Source: Jiulongibacter sediminis
GTDB lineage: Bacteria > Bacteroidota > Bacteroidia > Cytophagales > Spirosomataceae
NCBI RefSeq assembly: GCF_001306455.1
Contig: NZ_LGTQ01000009.1
Coordinates: forward strand, 496,001-560,000
Length of the DNA stretch: 64,000 bases
Reading direction: 5' to 3'
A program made the position numbers and the translations under genes. Under the pieces are notes generated by a model. It saw nothing but the letters and a program-made list of their open reading frames with translations. It was not told the origin of the DNA and did not search any database. Positions 51,498-60,582 of the stretch are shown here, piece after piece; within the stretch, counting starts at the first letter, position 1; each line of letters opens with the position of its first letter.

Positions 51498-52634
51498 TCA
51501 GTTATCGATAATCTGGTAGTTATGACTAAAGAAGTCAAAAACAGGAAGGGCCTCATTTCCGTTGGCAGCGTCAAAAAATGCTGCGTTTTCCCAATGAGAT
51601 CCCGTGCCCCATTGCGTTTTACATGGAGTGCTGATCCAGGCGGCTTCCCAGTAAATAACGCCACGGCCACCACCTTTAATGACCGAGGAAGTCAGGTCTA
51701 TCATAAAGCTCATTTGTCCTTCTTTACTGGCCGGATAACCGGTGAGGTCAGAACCTTCACCAAGCACATTATTAGCCCCGTCAAAATTCCGGAACGTGTA
51801 GGGGTAACCGGTCTCTACCACCATGACTTCTTTCTGATAGGTATTTTTTAAAAAGGAGATGGTTTGAGAGAGTTGTTCTAAATCAAATTCTGACCAGTTT
51901 GGGTAGTAGGAGAGGCCTATCCACTCAAAATCTGACAGGTTTTGTTTGGCTGCACTGGCAAACCATTCTTTTGCTTCATCCGGCTGAGCGACATGTAGCA
52001 TACGCTGAATGTTTAGCCCTTTGGCTTCATTAAAGTCTTTTACGGCCTGCAGCCCTCTTTTCAGCAAGGCTGCATTTCTCTCCCAGTTGGTAGGTCCGTT
52101 CTCAGCTGTCGGCTTTTCCATCAAAATCTCGGAATTGATTTCATTGCCTACCTGCACATATTCAGGGCTTAGGTTTTCTGAATAAAGCTCTTCTAAAACA
52201 CTGTAAGTATAGTTGTAAAGGCTGTCGCCCAAAACGTTTGTATCTGTTATGCCAGACCAGGCAGCCGGAATGATCTGATGTGCCGGATCGGCCCAGTTGT
52301 CAGAATAATGGAAATCTAACAGGATGGCCATTTCATTTCCTTTTGCTCTCCTGATTGACTTTTTGACATCGGCCAGCGTGCCGTAAGTTGTCCAGTCTGG
52401 TGAGTGCCAAAGACGAAGACGAACAATCTTACTGCCCTCATCAGAGAATAGTGTGAAAGGGTCTCTGGGTTGAAGGTCTTTGTAGAATTTACCACCACAA
52501 TCTTCCAGCTCGTTGACATAAGAAAGGTCAGCACCTAAAAGGTAAGGATTACTGATTTCCTGACTAGCCGTTTCGCAGGCCGTCCAGGCGAAAGAGAGCG
52601 TAAGTAGTAAGAATAGGTTAACGAATTTTTGCAC
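51498..52634 (-). CDS. GH53 endo-beta-1,4-galactanase lipoprotein
   Basis: 378 residues, lipobox in LSFAWTAC (Cys20). A GH53 TIM barrel: GADLSYVNELEDCGGKFY, VRLRLWHSPDW, LLDFHYSDNWADPAHQ. The acid/base Glu lies in YVQVGNEINSEI and the nucleophile Glu in VMVVETGYPY. The enzyme cuts beta-1,4-galactan side chains (type I arabinogalactan) and is probably surface-exposed. First gene of the operon; susC starts 53 bp downstream. Confidence 0.93.
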   Translation of the reverse strand: MQKFVNLFLLLTLSFAWTACETASQEISNPYLLGADLSYVNELEDCGGKFYKDLQPRDPFTLFSDEGSKIVRLRLWHSPDWTTYGTLADVKKSIRRAKGNEMAILLDFHYSDNWADPAHQIIPAAWSGITDTNVLGDSLYNYTYSVLEELYSENLSPEYVQVGNEINSEILMEKPTAENGPTNWERNAALLKRGLQAVKDFNEAKGLNIQRMLHVAQPDEAKEWFASAAKQNLSDFEWIGLSYYPNWSEFDLEQLSQTISFLKNTYQKEVMVVETGYPYTFRNFDGANNVLGEGSDLTGYPASKEGQMSFMIDLTSSVIKGGGRGVIYWEAAWISTPCKTQWGTGSHWENAAFFDAANGNEALPVFDFFSHNYQIIDN

Positions 52635-52970
52635 CGCTTAAGAGGTATTTTAACGTTACAAAGGTAGGGCGGGGTGCAAGGCGAGTCGTTCCGCTTTGCT
52701 AATAAAGTGCAATTTTTGAAAATGATTTAATATATTGTTTATAAGGTGTTTGTGGGTTTCATTTTATAATGTGGAACCTCTTTTTTGGTGAGAGGGTCTT
52801 GAAATTGTGCTATTGTCTTGTGTCGATTTTTTTGACAGTTTAAGAAAACTATGAGCTTTGAAAGTTGCGATTCCTTTGAGCGGTTTCCGCCCAAACATTT
52901 TCTGCTTTAGTCTATTTTATTTCATACCCCGGCAGATCAAACTTATCTTTCCCTTAAAACCCGAAAACCC
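52635..52970. promoter_or_regulatory. divergent control region of the GH53-SusCD operon and the 707-aa glycosidase-like gene
   Basis: 336 non-coding bases between divergent starts. On the minus strand TACCTTTG (52659-52666) matches TAnnTTTG and would give a roughly 20-base leader for the GH53 gene. On the plus side no -7 box is convincing. No regulator gene (SusR, hybrid two-component or ECF/anti-sigma) lies beside it. Confidence 0.5.
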
Positions 52971-55094
52971 TTGAGAAAGATAACAGCCCTTTTCCTTTAC
53001 TTAATTGGTCTCACCACCTTTGCTCAAAGTGTGTCAGTTCAGGCTGATTTGCAAGTCCCGCAGATAGCCTATGCATATTCAAAGCTTTGTGAAACACTCA
53101 AGTCCGATCATGTTCTTGTTCAGCCTTCAGCTCAAGCTGATTTCATTATTCAACTCGGATTAAAACAATCATCGAAGCCGGAGGCTTTTGAAATAAAAAA
53201 AGAGGGTCTTAGGATTGAAGTCAAGGGCGGAGATCACCGGGGATTGATTTATGGTACGCTTGCTTTGGCAGAACAGCTCAAAAATGGGGTTGCTATTGAA
53301 GATATAAAACCGGAGGCCGGAAAACCTGATCAGGAGTTCAGGGGAATAAAGTTTAATCTCCCTTGGGAGACATACAGGCCCAGTCTGGCTCTGATGCAGC
53401 ACACTGAAACCGTGAAAAACCTGAAATATTGGGAGGCTTTCTTAGATATGATGGTGGAAAATCGTTTCAATGTGATCAGTCTTTGGAATATGCACCCGTA
53501 CACCTTTATGATAAAGCCTAAAAACTTTCCGGAGGCGAGCCCGTGGTCAGAATCAGAGATGGAAGAATGGCAGCATTTTTACCATGAACTTTTCAGGATG
53601 GCCAAAGAGCGTGCTCTGGATACCTATCTGGTACATTGGAGCATTTTCGTGAGTAAGTCTTTTTCAGATGCTCATGAGCTGAAGGGCCAGAATTATTATC
53701 CCCATTATTATACGCCCGGCGATACCACCGAGCTGGTCAAACAATACACCAGGGAATGTGTAAAACAGGTTTTGGGAGAATATCCCAATCTTGACGGGAT
53801 CGGCATTTCACATGGCGAAGGAATGGCTGGAATGACCCCACTCGAGCGTCAGCAATGGATGGATGACGTTATCATCAAAGCTATGAGTGAGGTGGAGCGA
53901 CCGGTGAAACTGATCCATCGGGTGCCTTTTTCAAGCGGATTAGGCTCAGAAGGTGGTACCAGCAAAAATGTGGAGGTGGTTACTCGCGATGCCATGGAGA
54001 AACTGGGCGACACTTTTGAGGGGCCTATCTGGGTTGAAATGAAATTTAACTGGTCGCACGGGCATTCCACACCACGGCTTGTAAAAGTTCACGGTGGAAA
54101 GCTGGGCGATACGTATTTTGATCCTCTACCTTCAAATTACAAGATCACCTGGCAGATGCGAAATGAGAATTTCTTTGCCTTACGCTGGGGTGTGCCTTCA
54201 TTTATTCGTGAGCATATTGCCCGCAACGGTAAAGCGGCCTATACGGGAGGCAACTTCATTGGGTCGGAGTGTTACATTCCCGGTTTAGACTATTTTACGG
54301 CTGTAGATAAACCTGTGGACTGGGAATGGGCTTTTCAGCGGCAATGGTTGTTTTATAAACTTTGGGGACGACTGATGTATGACCCCACTACGCCGGATGA
54401 GGTTTTTGAGCGGGAATATGTGCGGAAGTATGGTAGTGGAGCGGCGAATTTGCTCAATGCTCTTTCTCTTTCATCCAATACGTCGCTTCAACTGGCCTCC
54501 TTTTACGACATCCGTTGGGATTTTACACTTTACGGCGAAGGTATGCTGGGGCTTCAGGGGGATTCAGTGAAGTATATTTCAGTTGAGTCCATTCTGGATC
54601 ATCCCACCACCGACCCCCGATACATTTCAATCAGTGATTTTGTGGAAACCAATAGGGCTGGTGGCTCATTCGGGGAGGGAGAAATTACTCCTCTAATGCT
54701 GGCCGATCAGCTGGAAAGGGATAATTCAGAGGCGTTAAGATTGGTCTCAAACATCAGCATAGGAGACAATGCATCTCTCATGTATGAAGTAGCAGATGTG
54801 AAAATCTGGGCGAACCTTGGACTACATCTCTCGGAGAAAATAAGGGCGGGTGTAGCTTTAAAAGAATATCAATTGACCGCAAACGCCTTGAAGAAACAAA
54901 AGGCTTTGGAGCATCTTAAAAAAGGACTTTCGTATTGGGAAGAGATTGTAAAAATCAGTCGGCCAATTTATAAAGACATGCGTTTAACGCACTACAATCA
55001 TAATTACTTCACGGCAAATGATAATAATTGGTTTCACTGGGAGAAGGTGCTGCAAGAAGTGGAGGAGGAATTGGAGAGGGTGAAGGAGATGTAG
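52971..55094 (+). CDS. secreted glycosidase-like protein, family not assigned
   Basis: 707 residues from a TTG (signal MRKITALFLYLIGLTTFAQ). Residues about 20-110 resemble the small alpha/beta domain found at the N-terminus of GH20/GH67-type enzymes (ADFIIQLG..., GLRIEVKGGDHRGLIYGTLALAEQL). A TIM barrel seems to follow from about 120, with RGIKFNLPWETYRPS, MMVENRFNVISLWNMHPY, LDGIGISHGEGMAG (Glu candidate) and WVEMKFNWSHGH (another Glu). A helical C-terminal part ends with NWFHWEKVLQEVE. It suggests an alpha-glucuronidase-like enzyme, but I cannot assign a family. Confidence 0.65.
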   Translation: MRKITALFLYLIGLTTFAQSVSVQADLQVPQIAYAYSKLCETLKSDHVLVQPSAQADFIIQLGLKQSSKPEAFEIKKEGLRIEVKGGDHRGLIYGTLALAEQLKNGVAIEDIKPEAGKPDQEFRGIKFNLPWETYRPSLALMQHTETVKNLKYWEAFLDMMVENRFNVISLWNMHPYTFMIKPKNFPEASPWSESEMEEWQHFYHELFRMAKERALDTYLVHWSIFVSKSFSDAHELKGQNYYPHYYTPGDTTELVKQYTRECVKQVLGEYPNLDGIGISHGEGMAGMTPLERQQWMDDVIIKAMSEVERPVKLIHRVPFSSGLGSEGGTSKNVEVVTRDAMEKLGDTFEGPIWVEMKFNWSHGHSTPRLVKVHGGKLGDTYFDPLPSNYKITWQMRNENFFALRWGVPSFIREHIARNGKAAYTGGNFIGSECYIPGLDYFTAVDKPVDWEWAFQRQWLFYKLWGRLMYDPTTPDEVFEREYVRKYGSGAANLLNALSLSSNTSLQLASFYDIRWDFTLYGEGMLGLQGDSVKYISVESILDHPTTDPRYISISDFVETNRAGGSFGEGEITPLMLADQLERDNSEALRLVSNISIGDNASLMYEVADVKIWANLGLHLSEKIRAGVALKEYQLTANALKKQKALEHLKKGLSYWEEIVKISRPIYKDMRLTHYNHNYFTANDNNWFHWEKVLQEVEEELERVKEM

Positions 55095-55276
55095 GGTAGT
55101 TAGTGGGCAGTTTTCAGTTGCAGTTGACAGGTTTTGAGAGAATCCCTTCTCCGTGTTCCGTTCTCCTTTCCACCTTTCTGCACTAAAAACCATCCATACA
55201 CCCTCAGACCCTTTGAAAAATAAACTAAGGCCATGAGTTTCGATAACTTATAATTTTGCATTCGAAATAGTATTAA
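55095..55276. repeat. low-complexity spacer with promoter box
   Basis: 182 bases, starting with AGTTAGTGGGCAGTTTTCAG-like repeat debris similar in style to the other degenerate tracts. Near its right end, TAATTTTG (55251-55258) matches the -7 box TAnnTTTG 18 bases before the downstream ATG. Confidence 0.5.
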
Positions 55277-56314
55277 ATGAAAACTAAGAACATTGTGAGA
55301 ATTGTATTGGCCGTAGCTACGGCCGTTTCGCTATATTTTGTTCCATGGACCATGGTTAAAGCTCAGTTAACTCCTGCGGCAGATACCGTGCAGGAACAGG
55401 TTAATGCGGCTACTGATTTGGGTTTTGAAGGTATTATCGTCTATGTGGATCAGGCGGGGAAACCGCCCGCTTTTTATGCGGCAGGCTGGCATGACAGGGA
55501 CAAGAAGATTGAGGCTAATCCACATGCACTGTATAAAATAGCCAGTATCAGTAAATTATATATTGCGGCAGCAACCGCAAAAGCTGTGAATGCGGGCAAA
55601 CTTTCTCTCGACAAAACTCTTGCCCAATATTTACCTGCAATGGTAGGCAAGATTGAGAATGCAGAAACCATTACTTTGAGGATGCTGGTGAGGCATCGCA
55701 GTGGTATCCCGGATTATAGTTATACACCTGATTTCTGGAATAAGGTTCCTGACAGTAATCTCAAGTCTATTGAACTGATTTATGGCTTACCAGCAGAATT
55801 CGCCCCTGACGCCTCATACAAGTACTCCAATACCAACTACTCTCTTCTTGGAGAAATTCTGGACCAGGAGTTGGGTTACAGTCATCATCAGTATATTAAA
55901 GAGGAAATTCTTGAGCCTTTAGGCTTAATGAATACCTTTAGCCTGCTTTCTGAAGTCGAAAACATGGACGACCTCATGAGCGGATACTATGTGGGAATCG
56001 ACAAGGACCTTAAAACGGATAGTTATGTAAATCCAGGTGGATCAATGATTGCCACAGCGGAAGATGTCGGCATTTTTCTGAGGGCTCTCAATGATGGCTC
56101 ACTTTTTACCGATGCTGAAAGAGAATTGTATGCATCGCTCTACACTTATGATCACACTGGTCTTATTCCTGGCTATCAGAGTATCGCCAGATATATCAAG
56201 GATATGGATACCGTGGTAATTCAGTTTACCAATACCACCAATTTTACCGGCCCAAACTGGGGTTTGTCAGAGGTTTTGTATCGTAAAATTGTGAAGATTT
56301 TGAGTGATAAGTAG
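55277..56314 (+). CDS. serine hydrolase of the beta-lactamase/transpeptidase-like family
   Basis: 345 residues with a signal segment (about 1-30). The S-x-x-K motif is in KIASISKLYIAAA and the Y-x-N motif in YKYSNTNYSLLGEIL. The RHRSGIPDYSYTP and GGSMIATAEDVGIF segments are typical of the class C-like (PF00144) family. Members include D-aminopeptidases, esterases and PBP-like enzymes; a true beta-lactamase is less likely. Monocistronic, terminated by a strong hairpin. Confidence 0.88.
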   Translation: MKTKNIVRIVLAVATAVSLYFVPWTMVKAQLTPAADTVQEQVNAATDLGFEGIIVYVDQAGKPPAFYAAGWHDRDKKIEANPHALYKIASISKLYIAAATAKAVNAGKLSLDKTLAQYLPAMVGKIENAETITLRMLVRHRSGIPDYSYTPDFWNKVPDSNLKSIELIYGLPAEFAPDASYKYSNTNYSLLGEILDQELGYSHHQYIKEEILEPLGLMNTFSLLSEVENMDDLMSGYYVGIDKDLKTDSYVNPGGSMIATAEDVGIFLRALNDGSLFTDAERELYASLYTYDHTGLIPGYQSIARYIKDMDTVVIQFTNTTNFTGPNWGLSEVLYRKIVKILSDK

Positions 56315-56347
56315 GTTGAGGGTTGGTTATTTAATTCTTGAAATTTA

Positions 56348-56379
56348 AGTTTCAGCTCCAAAGAGGTGGAGCTGAAACT
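56348..56379. terminator. bidirectional terminator
   Basis: A perfect 12-bp stem AGTTTCAGCTCC / GGAGCTGAAACT (56348-56359 with 56368-56379), loop of 8, between convergent genes. Confidence 0.8.
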
Positions 56380-56391
56380 ATTAATAATTGA

Positions 56392-57822
56392 CTAAAACTC
56401 CCTATAATCTCCAGCCAGATATTGATTGGCTTCCTCCTCGGCGAAACGGGCATTTTCGGCATCCCAATGCAGGGTTTCATTCGGGAATCTCCCGGCAATA
56501 ACACCTAACAAAATGGTTTCAGTTAATCTGGCCGCATAGGCAAAAGGTGCAGAAGTCTCTCCCTGGCCTAGACAAGCATCCACAAACTGATGATAATGTT
56601 TTGGGCCTTCTGTATCGTAATTCCGGATAGGCTCACCAAGATTGTGCTCTTTAGAGAGTGCTTCAATTTCACTTGAAATATCAACGTATTCTCCATTGAC
56701 AATTTTCTTTGGCAACTGCATGAAATGAGGAAGTAACAACCGGCCCTCGGTACCTATAAACATTGCCCCTTGTTCAGGTAATTGACCTTCTGCGGCTACA
56801 TTAGCATCAAGAGATATTTTGTCTTCCATGCTTTCCTCTTCTTCCGCATCTTTGGCCTCAGCTATTTCACCTGGTATACTCAAATCTTCATGAGCTGGTG
56901 GCATACCCGGGCCGTCATACCAGATCCATTTGAGGCTTTCTGTCGTGTAATCTGTTCCCGGGAATTCATAGGTCACAGTATTGTTTTCCGGATATCCGAA
57001 ACCGTCGGGCTCACGGCATTCGTTTTTTATGGTTCGCGGAACGTCAAGATTCAATGCATTATAAGGCGTATCAAAAATATGAACTCCCATATCGCCCAAA
57101 GTGCCACATCCGTAGTCTACCAGTTTACGCCAGTTGCCCGGGTGATAGTATCCTTCTTTGTAAGGTCTTTCTGCCGAGGTGCCGAGCCAGAGATTCCAGT
57201 CCAGGTTTTCCGGTACAGGATCTTCCCCTTCGGGTTCGCCACCGTTATAACCCCATGATTTTGGCGACCAGGCATGCACCGTATGCACTTTACCAATAAT
57301 TCCACTTTGAATCAGCAGGGTAGCCAATTTATAGTCATAAAAAGAGTGCACCTGAATACCCATTTGGGTTATTAAGCCTTTCTCTTTGGCCATTTTGTTC
57401 ATGGCTCTTGACTCGTGCACATAATGGGTCAGTGGTTTTTGGCAGTATACTGGCTTGTTATTTTCCATGGCCAGCATGGAAGCCGGGGCATGGGTATGGT
57501 CGGGTGTTGAAACTATGACCGCGTCAATTTCATCGGCCATTTCTTTCATCATCATTCTGTAATCTGAATATATTTTGGCCTTAGGGTGCAGCTCTTTTGC
57601 TGCAGCCAGATTTTTGGCGTCCACATCACACAAGGCCACCACATCTACCTTCGGGTGAGAGCTAACGGCTTTGAGATCTTCAGCCCCCATATTACCAACA
57701 CCAATATGAGCTGTTCTTAGTTTGCCAGCACTACTTGCAGAGCAGGAGTTAAGCCAGGCCGGGGAAGAGATCAATCCTAAAAATCCGAGACCACTGGTCT
57801 TAATAAATTCTCTTTTTTTCAT
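56392..57822 (-). CDS. Gfo/Idh/MocA family oxidoreductase, exported
   Basis: 476 residues. The N-terminus MKKREFIKTSGLGFLGLIS is a Tat-like export signal. The Rossmann motif is HIGVGNMGAEDLKAV, and the nucleotide-binding/catalytic CQKPLTH (the EKP-type lysine) follows. Downstream is a Gfo/Idh/MocA C-terminal domain with DYGCGTLGDMGVHIFDTPY. The Asp/Glu-rich loop around residues 310-335 is unusual. Exported members often oxidise glycosides at C3. The partner DUF1080 gene starts immediately upstream on the same strand (6 bp apart). Confidence 0.88.
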   Translation of the reverse strand: MKKREFIKTSGLGFLGLISSPAWLNSCSASSAGKLRTAHIGVGNMGAEDLKAVSSHPKVDVVALCDVDAKNLAAAKELHPKAKIYSDYRMMMKEMADEIDAVIVSTPDHTHAPASMLAMENNKPVYCQKPLTHYVHESRAMNKMAKEKGLITQMGIQVHSFYDYKLATLLIQSGIIGKVHTVHAWSPKSWGYNGGEPEGEDPVPENLDWNLWLGTSAERPYKEGYYHPGNWRKLVDYGCGTLGDMGVHIFDTPYNALNLDVPRTIKNECREPDGFGYPENNTVTYEFPGTDYTTESLKWIWYDGPGMPPAHEDLSIPGEIAEAKDAEEEESMEDKISLDANVAAEGQLPEQGAMFIGTEGRLLLPHFMQLPKKIVNGEYVDISSEIEALSKEHNLGEPIRNYDTEGPKHYHQFVDACLGQGETSAPFAYAARLTETILLGVIAGRFPNETLHWDAENARFAEEEANQYLAGDYREF

Positions 57823-57828
57823 GTCAGG

Positions 57829-58608
57829 TTAAAGTTTCTTGATTTTAATGTTTTTGAACCAGATGGGGCTGGAGTGATCCTGCAGGCCGATATAGCCGGT
57901 TTTAAAAATTCCGTAGTTTGGGCTGTTTTTCCATTTATCGGAGTTCTTTTTAGCCTCCCAGGCGTCATCCCAAGGCACAAAAGAAAGTATCATTTCACCG
58001 TTAAGCCAATGCTCAACCCGTTCAGGGGTAAAGACAATCTTAGAGCTGTTCCACTCGCCTACAGGATTCAGCTTTTTCTTTGAAGCATCAGCCGGATGCA
58101 TCGCATAATCAGAACCGGTTTGTTGTAAAGGCTTTAATTCTTCCGGGTTTTCGGTGTAACCGAGACTGGTATTGTATTCGGTAAGATCATGCATTTCTGC
58201 ATAGTTTTCATCGTCGATCAGCTGATACTCCGGAGCAATTTCAGGCAGACCATCAAATCCCTCTTTAACATGATAGAAGATACCGCTGTTTCCTCCTTTG
58301 GGCAGCTTCCACTCCAGATAGAGCTCAAAATTGTCAAATTCTTCTGCGGCATAAATAAGGTCCTGGCCTCCGGTATAATCCTGCTCCAGACCCAATTCGG
58401 TATCAAAGGTGAGGGCACTGTCGGCGATGGTCCAGCCGGGTGGAAGAGAATCTCCGTTGTACGCTCGCCATCCCTCGGTACTGGTTCCGTCAAAGAGGTA
58501 AATCCAATTGTCTTCTTCAATACCTGAATTTTCCTGATTTTGATCTGAGTTCTCATTGCATGCAAATAGTACAAACAAGGCCAATAACGTAATGAAGTTT
58601 TTTTTCAT
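57829..58608 (-). CDS. DUF1080 lipoprotein (3-keto-glycoside hydrolase-like)
   Basis: 259 residues, lipobox in LLALFVLFAC (Cys17). DUF1080 beta-jelly-roll landmarks: WIYLFDGTSTEGWRAYNGD, DFELYLEWKLPKGGNSGIFYHV, EYQLIDDENYA, EWNSSKIVF and HWLNGEMILSF. Family members have been shown to cleave 3-keto-disaccharides made by Gfo/Idh-type oxidoreductases, which fits the adjoining gene (established for the family, inferred here). Transcribed ahead of the oxidoreductase. Confidence 0.87.
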   Translation of the reverse strand: MKKNFITLLALFVLFACNENSDQNQENSGIEEDNWIYLFDGTSTEGWRAYNGDSLPPGWTIADSALTFDTELGLEQDYTGGQDLIYAAEEFDNFELYLEWKLPKGGNSGIFYHVKEGFDGLPEIAPEYQLIDDENYAEMHDLTEYNTSLGYTENPEELKPLQQTGSDYAMHPADASKKKLNPVGEWNSSKIVFTPERVEHWLNGEMILSFVPWDDAWEAKKNSDKWKNSPNYGIFKTGYIGLQDHSSPIWFKNIKIKKL

Positions 58609-58960
58609 AGGTTTTAAGGTTGATTTTAATTGTTCATTAACTCAAAGGGCTTCAATTCTCAGTGCCCCTTTAATTTCTTAAATATCGTACGAATTAGGTG
58701 ATTGATACTAAAATATTTTAAAAACCTTTGATTATGCTCGATCAATGTTGGGATTAAGTCAGGCAATCAGGTTTTTTTGTCGTTTGCGAGCAATGAAGTT
58801 GCAGCCAGAATTTTTATTGACACAAAGTCTCGAAGGCACCATACTGTGCAAAGTCAAATTTGACAAACTTTAGAGTCTTGATGGCGAAAACTTTAACCCT
58901 TCTCAAAACCTCTTTGGGTTTCCACTTTTTTCCCGGTGGAAATACCATTAATTTCCATGC
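58609..58960. other. divergent intergenic region with a GxxExxY-associated repeat copy
   Basis: 352 non-coding bases between divergent DUF1080 and beta-helix genes. The repeat at 58819-58892 shares CACAAAG/CGAAGGCACC units and the end GAGTCTTGATGGCGAAAA with the repeats flanking the GxxExxY pseudogene, 28 kb away. I could not place a convincing promoter box on either side. Confidence 0.6.
58819..58892. repeat. dispersed copy of the GAGTCTT-TGGC-AAAA repeat
   Basis: A solitary, more diverged copy of the element at 30293-30456 and 30851-30919: GACACAAAGTCTCGAAGGCA at the left, GAGTCTTGATGGCGAAAA at the right. No GxxExxY gene accompanies it. Confidence 0.65.
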
Positions 58961-60499
58961 ATGATGAGAAAAATATTGATTTTGCTATTTACGTTCTTTA
59001 CGGCCTTTGGTCAGGCCAATGAAGAATTAGTAGACCGTAGTTTTGTTCGCTACAGTGATTTTGGAGCCAAAGGAGATGGTAAAACAGATGATATCGATGC
59101 AATAGTTGCCGCCCATGCTTATGCCAATGAGCATCAATTGCCCGTAAAAGCCGACGAGGGCTTTCGCTACTATATTAGCGGAAAAGAGCGAACCGCAGAA
59201 ATAAGAACCAATACCGATTTTAGCTCTGCCTTTTTTATCATTGACGACAGAGAGGTGGAAGACCGAACCGCACCTGTTTTTAAAGTCAGTTCTGATCTGA
59301 AATCATTTACTCTTAATGGCATCAAGAGTCTCAAAAAAGGTCAGCAAAAAATTGAAGCTAGTTTGCCGGGACCTTGTTTGGTAACGGTAACTAATGAGGC
59401 TGTAAGGCATTATATCCGTTACGGCCCGAATCAGGATAGCGGCTCTCCACAAACTGATATTTTTGTAGTGGATGCCAAGGGCAATATTGATTTAAATGCT
59501 CCAATTATCTGGGACTTTGATCAAATTACGGAGGCCAAAGCCTTACCGATTGACGAAACACCATTGATGATTCGTGGCGGACATTTTACTACGCTAGCCA
59601 ATCAGGCGGAATCAAAATATACGTATTACAGCAGGAATATTGCCATTCAACGATCAAACGTTACTGTGGATGGGCTCGTGCATACCGTCGAGGGAGAGGG
59701 AGACCATGGAGCTCCTTATGGTGGATTTCTGAATATAAGTGACTGCTCTTATGTCACGGTCAAAAATACAATACTTACCGGCCATAAAACCTATGTGACG
59801 ATTGGCTCAGCGGGAGATCCGGTGACGATGGGGACCTATGATATTATTGCTGGCAGGGCTCTTAATGTCTCTTTTATCAATTGCAGCCAGACAAATGATA
59901 TCACCGATAAAACCTACTGGGGCATTCTGGGTTCCAATTATTGCAAGAACATGCTCTATGATAATTGTACTTTTTCCCGTTTTGATGCCCACAAGGGTGT
60001 TGCCAATGCCACCATCCGAAATTCTACGCTGGGCCACATGGGTATCAATGCCATTGGCAGCGGAACACTGCTGGTGGAAAATTGTACCATAAAAAGCAGT
60101 CGGTTGATCAATCTGCGATCTGACTACGGCAGTACCTGGGAAGGGGAGTTCATCATCCGGAATTGTCTTTATGTGCCGGGCAACGGAAATTTTGAGAAGG
60201 TTAACCTGATTCTTGGTTATAATACCGGAAAACATGATTTTGGCTACACCTGTTATATGCCGGTAAAGATAACGATTGAAAACCTAAGAATAGACGACTC
60301 AAACGCTCCCGAAAACTATCAGGGACCGGCTATTTTTTCTGACATGAACCCTGAAATGACGGATGAAAATTTTGTAGAAGAATTCCCTTTTGTCAAAACA
60401 AAATTAGTGGAGTTGAAAAACATTGTTACTGTAAGCGGAAAACCGTTAAGGGTTAGTGATAATCCTTACATGTTTATGGGGGTAGAAGTGATTGAATAA
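58961..60499 (+). CDS. secreted right-handed beta-helix protein (pectate-lyase-3/GH28-like fold)
   Basis: 512 residues with a signal peptide (to about 19). The segment YSDFGAKGDGKTDDIDAI (about 32-49) is the classic N-terminal motif of GH28/GH55/tailspike-type beta-helix proteins. The middle is rich in Asn/Thr turns (NCSQTND, NCTFSRF, NSTLGHMG, NCTIKSS) as expected for stacked coils. I cannot see an unequivocal catalytic triad, so lyase or hydrolase activity is uncertain. It is 83 bp upstream of the DUF5060 gene, probably one operon. Confidence 0.75.
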   Translation: MMRKILILLFTFFTAFGQANEELVDRSFVRYSDFGAKGDGKTDDIDAIVAAHAYANEHQLPVKADEGFRYYISGKERTAEIRTNTDFSSAFFIIDDREVEDRTAPVFKVSSDLKSFTLNGIKSLKKGQQKIEASLPGPCLVTVTNEAVRHYIRYGPNQDSGSPQTDIFVVDAKGNIDLNAPIIWDFDQITEAKALPIDETPLMIRGGHFTTLANQAESKYTYYSRNIAIQRSNVTVDGLVHTVEGEGDHGAPYGGFLNISDCSYVTVKNTILTGHKTYVTIGSAGDPVTMGTYDIIAGRALNVSFINCSQTNDITDKTYWGILGSNYCKNMLYDNCTFSRFDAHKGVANATIRNSTLGHMGINAIGSGTLLVENCTIKSSRLINLRSDYGSTWEGEFIIRNCLYVPGNGNFEKVNLILGYNTGKHDFGYTCYMPVKITIENLRIDDSNAPENYQGPAIFSDMNPEMTDENFVEEFPFVKTKLVELKNIVTVSGKPLRVSDNPYMFMGVEVIE

Positions 60500-60582
60500 A
60501 TCAATGTTTCTATCTATTAACCTCTGTGGAATTTAAACTTCTCAGTAGTTTTTATGAAATTGATGACCCAACCCTACGTAAA

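Noticed and set aside
55277-56314. Antibiotic-resistance beta-lactamase
   Set aside because: The motifs fit the broad PF00144 hydrolase family; nothing specific to class C lactamases is visible and the context is glycan metabolism.
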